Shown piece after piece: positions 5,556-7,475 of a stretch of 7,475 nt of DNA. The notes beneath the pieces were generated by a model. That model was given only the letters and a program-made list of their open reading frames with translations, had not been told where the DNA came from and searched no databases. Source of the DNA: Elusimicrobiota bacterium (GTDB taxonomy: Bacteria > CG03 > SLGR01 > PWQF01); NCBI GenBank assembly GCA_003557485.1, contig PWOI01000020.1, forward strand, positions 1 through 7,475, given 5' to 3'. The number at the start of each line of letters is the position of its first letter. Position 1 is the first letter of the stretch. Position numbers and translations under genes: made by a program.

Positions 5556-6965
5556 TTATTCAGTTTCCATCATCTTGCGGAATTGCTGTGGTAGCACAGT
5601 GGCTAGCACTGCCCAGCCTGACATTCTGACGGCTAGCTCCTGACGCTTCTGCTGCGCGACTCGTCTGACCCACTCAGCTTCCAGCTTAACTGCCTCCATG
5701 TTGCTACCAAAACCATGCCTGGCTTTGGCGCGATGCAATTCCATAGCTTCCCGAGCGCTTGCTTCAGATTTTTTTATAATTTCTAGCTCCTGGCGGTTTG
5801 AACGCAAATCACTCAAGGCCTCTTGAGCCAAGTCGAGAAGCTCATGCTGTAACTCATCATACCGTAACTGTGCCAAACGCAGTGCTGATCTCGATGAATC
5901 GATGTTTGCTCGTTCCGATGTAAAGGGTCCCAAAGTCTGATTCAAAGAAAGCCCAATGGTGAAATTGTCTCTCCCCATATCATCTATAGCATCCATAGCG
6001 TTCTGTGAATCAACTCCAATAAAGGAGTAGTTTGCAACAAGAGATATTTTGGGAAGTATGGCACCCCGCGAAGATTCTAGTTTTCGGTGCGCAGAATCAA
6101 TGCGATTTTTTGCTGCTTTAAGTGATGGATGCTCTGTAATGTGAGCTTGAGGTTCAACAAGATGCATTACCGGAGGTGCAGGTATAGTGCCCGCATCGGT
6201 ATGTAGGTTGCTCCCTATTGCTTGGCGGATGCCAAGATGGCGTAGCAGTCGAGCTGATATATGCTGTCTATGTGTCTGGTTCTCCAGGATTTCCGACTGA
6301 GTGTCAAGCCAATCTGATTCTGCTGCTTGTACTGCAGTCTTGGCCAGCCGGCCTTCAGCGAAGCCCTTCTGGGCTAGTGAGAGTCTTTTTTTGAAAAGGG
6401 CAGCCCGGTGTTTGCTGGCTTGTGTAGAAAGCTCGGCACTGGCCAAGTCGACATATAGCTTTAATGCTTGCAGGTACTCGTTGGTTAAAACCGCTTCTAG
6501 CTCTGCTTCGCTGGCGGCAAGCTCTGAAGCTGCAGCGCGCAAACCAGCCTGATGCTGCCCACCACTGAATAGACTAAGTTCAGCAGAGAGCGCAGCATAG
6601 CTGTTGTAGAAGCTCTCACTGGCATCAACGACGCTGCCGCCAATAATGGTGCTTCCACTGCCGGAGTAGTTCTGCGATCGGAGAGTTTGTAATGATAGAT
6701 CCAGTTGTGGGAGGAAAGCCCCTCTTGCTTGATTTTTTTGAGACTCCGCCTGAAGGGCTATTTCCCTTTGCTTCAGCATTGCTGGGGTACTGGATGCAAC
6801 CTGCTTAAGCACTTGCTGCAGTGTCATGCGGTGAGCTGATTGTTCCTGTTTTTGCAGTGAGCGCTCTGAGCTAGTGCTTATCGAGTTGGCTACGGCTGGG
6901 GCTGAGAGCAGCTGCGAAAGCGCAAGCAATATGACCGTAAACCTTGGCTTGATGCCTTGTTTCAT
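5556..6965 (-). CDS. TolC-family outer-membrane channel of the type I secretion system
   Basis: Outer-membrane and periplasmic duct that completes the exporter formed with the ABC protein and adaptor. Length 469 aa. A Sec signal peptide is clear: basic start (K2, K6, R8), hydrophobic core 10-21, likely cleavage after AVA at residue 26. The two-fold repeat of the family is visible. The first half has QARGAFLPQLDLSL at about 79-92, and the second has HPSLKAAKNRIDSAHRKLESSRGAILPKISL, beginning at 279. Each is followed by strand-like segments (YAALSAELSLFSGG; FTIGLSLNQTLGPF) and long helices. The start ATG overlaps the stop of the upstream 160-residue gene (ATGA); only a weak GGA lies about 12 nt upstream, so translation probably depends on coupling. 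It is transcribed towards the cargo gene on the opposite strand. Locus context suggests a dedicated channel of the AggA/LapE/CyaE kind rather than the housekeeping TolC (inference). Confidence 0.95.
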   Translation of the reverse strand: MKQGIKPRFTVILLALSQLLSAPAVANSISTSSERSLQKQEQSAHRMTLQQVLKQVASSTPAMLKQREIALQAESQKNQARGAFLPQLDLSLQTLRSQNYSGSGSTIIGGSVVDASESFYNSYAALSAELSLFSGGQHQAGLRAAASELAASEAELEAVLTNEYLQALKLYVDLASAELSTQASKHRAALFKKRLSLAQKGFAEGRLAKTAVQAAESDWLDTQSEILENQTHRQHISARLLRHLGIRQAIGSNLHTDAGTIPAPPVMHLVEPQAHITEHPSLKAAKNRIDSAHRKLESSRGAILPKISLVANYSFIGVDSQNAMDAIDDMGRDNFTIGLSLNQTLGPFTSERANIDSSRSALRLAQLRYDELQHELLDLAQEALSDLRSNRQELEIIKKSEASAREAMELHRAKARHGFGSNMEAVKLEAEWVRRVAQQKRQELAVRMSGWAVLATVLPQQFRKMMETE

Positions 6966-7444
6966 ACGAGCGAAGTGTCCAAGTCCGCAGGGCTGGCCAT
7001 TTCCAACAATGAAAGAGTCTGCAGAGGTACCTGATTGGCAAAAGAGGGCATCTCGGCAGCAATCATACTGCCTGCGTCGTGGAGTAGCATTTCGATTTCA
7101 TTTGCAGATTGGCTTGCTTCAAGGTTGATGCGATTTTCCAGGCCATGGTTAATACGATCGATGGCAGCATCGTGATGGAATCGCTCTTCGATAACTACGC
7201 CGCCATCTTCTTGTGGTGTGATGTTTTTTTCCAAGACACCCTGATTCATATTTGAGCCGAGCAAAGAGTGTAAGGAAACAGCGCTGCTTAAAATGCCTCC
7301 TAAGCCAATAAGGCTAGCTTCCATAAAGGTTTCACTAATGTCCTGATTGAACTGCATGGCCATGCGATCAATGCTGGCATTGATAGTCTGGTTTGTTAGT
7401 GAGGCTAGGCTGTTGCTAAAATCATGTGGAAGTAGGTTTGACAT
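6962..7444 (-). CDS. Small acidic protein of unknown function coupled to the TolC-like gene
   Basis: Unrecognised 160-residue protein with 21 Asp/Glu against 5 Lys/Arg and no Cys. No signal peptide or clear membrane segment is seen; the most hydrophobic stretch is at about 43-62 (SLIGLGGILSSAVSLHSLLG). The first 60 residues look amphipathic and rich in Ser, Asn and Leu; residues 70-130 are charged and helical in character. The C-terminus, PADLDTSLV, is hydrophobic at the very end. A strong ribosome site (TGAGGAG, minus strand of 7450-7456) sits 5 nt before the ATG, and the stop overlaps the TolC-like start by 4 nt, so this is a real gene co-made with the channel. It could be a second cargo, a cargo chaperone or an accessory factor; the acidity and lack of Sec signal resemble the 196-residue protein, and a short stretch (residues 15-28) reads like residues 53-66 of it. 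None of these roles is established. Its promoter lies beyond the right edge. Confidence 0.8.
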   Translation of the reverse strand: MSNLLPHDFSNSLASLTNQTINASIDRMAMQFNQDISETFMEASLIGLGGILSSAVSLHSLLGSNMNQGVLEKNITPQEDGGVVIEERFHHDAAIDRINHGLENRINLEASQSANEIEMLLHDAGSMIAAEMPSFANQVPLQTLSLLEMASPADLDTSLV

Positions 7445-7449
7445 GATAG

Positions 7450-7456
7450 CTCCTCA
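7450..7456 (-). promoter_or_regulatory. Ribosome binding site of the 160-residue protein gene
   Basis: The minus strand reads TGAGGAG here, 5 nt before the ATG that ends at 7444. It fixes the start. The remaining 19 bases to the right edge hold no promoter I can recognise. Confidence 0.7.
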
Positions 7457-7475
7457 GGTAGGAAAAACTGGTCGG

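Noticed and set aside
6301-7128. Plus-strand frames of about 83 codons opposite the TolC-like and 160-residue genes
   Set aside because: Antisense shadows of well-supported genes, with no domain content or ribosome sites.

Overview
The window holds a nearly complete type I (one-step, Sec-independent) secretion locus, apparently from a gammaproteobacterium. That assignment rests on the HlyB/HlyD/TolC-type proteins, strong Shine-Dalgarno sequences and a sigma-54 activator; no gene here fixes the genus. Base composition is uneven: transporter genes are moderately AT-rich, while the small gene at 4909-5499 is clearly GC-rich.

Layout. On the + strand, positions 2-1099 hold the 3' part of a sigma-54 enhancer-binding regulator. 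Its reading frame is open to the left edge, so the gene begins outside the window, and the visible upstream part looks like the end of a receiver domain. It overlaps by 4 nt a GTG-started HlyB-type ABC transporter (1096-3246), followed after 2 nt by a GTG-started HlyD-type adaptor (3249-4634). These three form one translationally linked operon. A 274-bp gap (4635-4908) carries regulatory-looking sequence: two A7 tracts 21 bp apart, an IHF-like match, a GG-N10-GC sigma-54-type promoter candidate and a perfect 6-bp-arm palindrome. It leads to a 196-residue, extremely acidic, glycine-rich protein (4909-5499) that I do not recognise and that I propose as secreted cargo. A strong intrinsic terminator (5515-5549) follows. 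On the - strand, converging on it, a 160-residue acidic protein of unknown function (7444-6962) overlaps by 4 nt a TolC-family outer-membrane factor (6965-5556).

How the parts may work together (inference). The ABC protein, adaptor and TolC-like protein supply all three parts of a type I channel. The peptidase-like N-terminus of the ABC protein lacks the catalytic Cys/His pair, as in HlyB, so cargo should be recognised through an uncleaved C-terminal signal rather than a double-glycine leader. The 196-residue protein fits: no Sec signal, one Lys and no Arg, and a C-terminal Asp-Val-Leu-Ile tail of the acidic-plus-three-hydrophobic kind known from type I substrates. The sigma-54 activator next door and the sigma-54-type promoter before the cargo gene suggest the activator switches on cargo production. 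The candidate novelty is this combination: a sigma-54-controlled type I system dedicated to a small, non-RTX, acidic Leu/Gly-rich protein, with a second small acidic protein tied to the outer-membrane factor.
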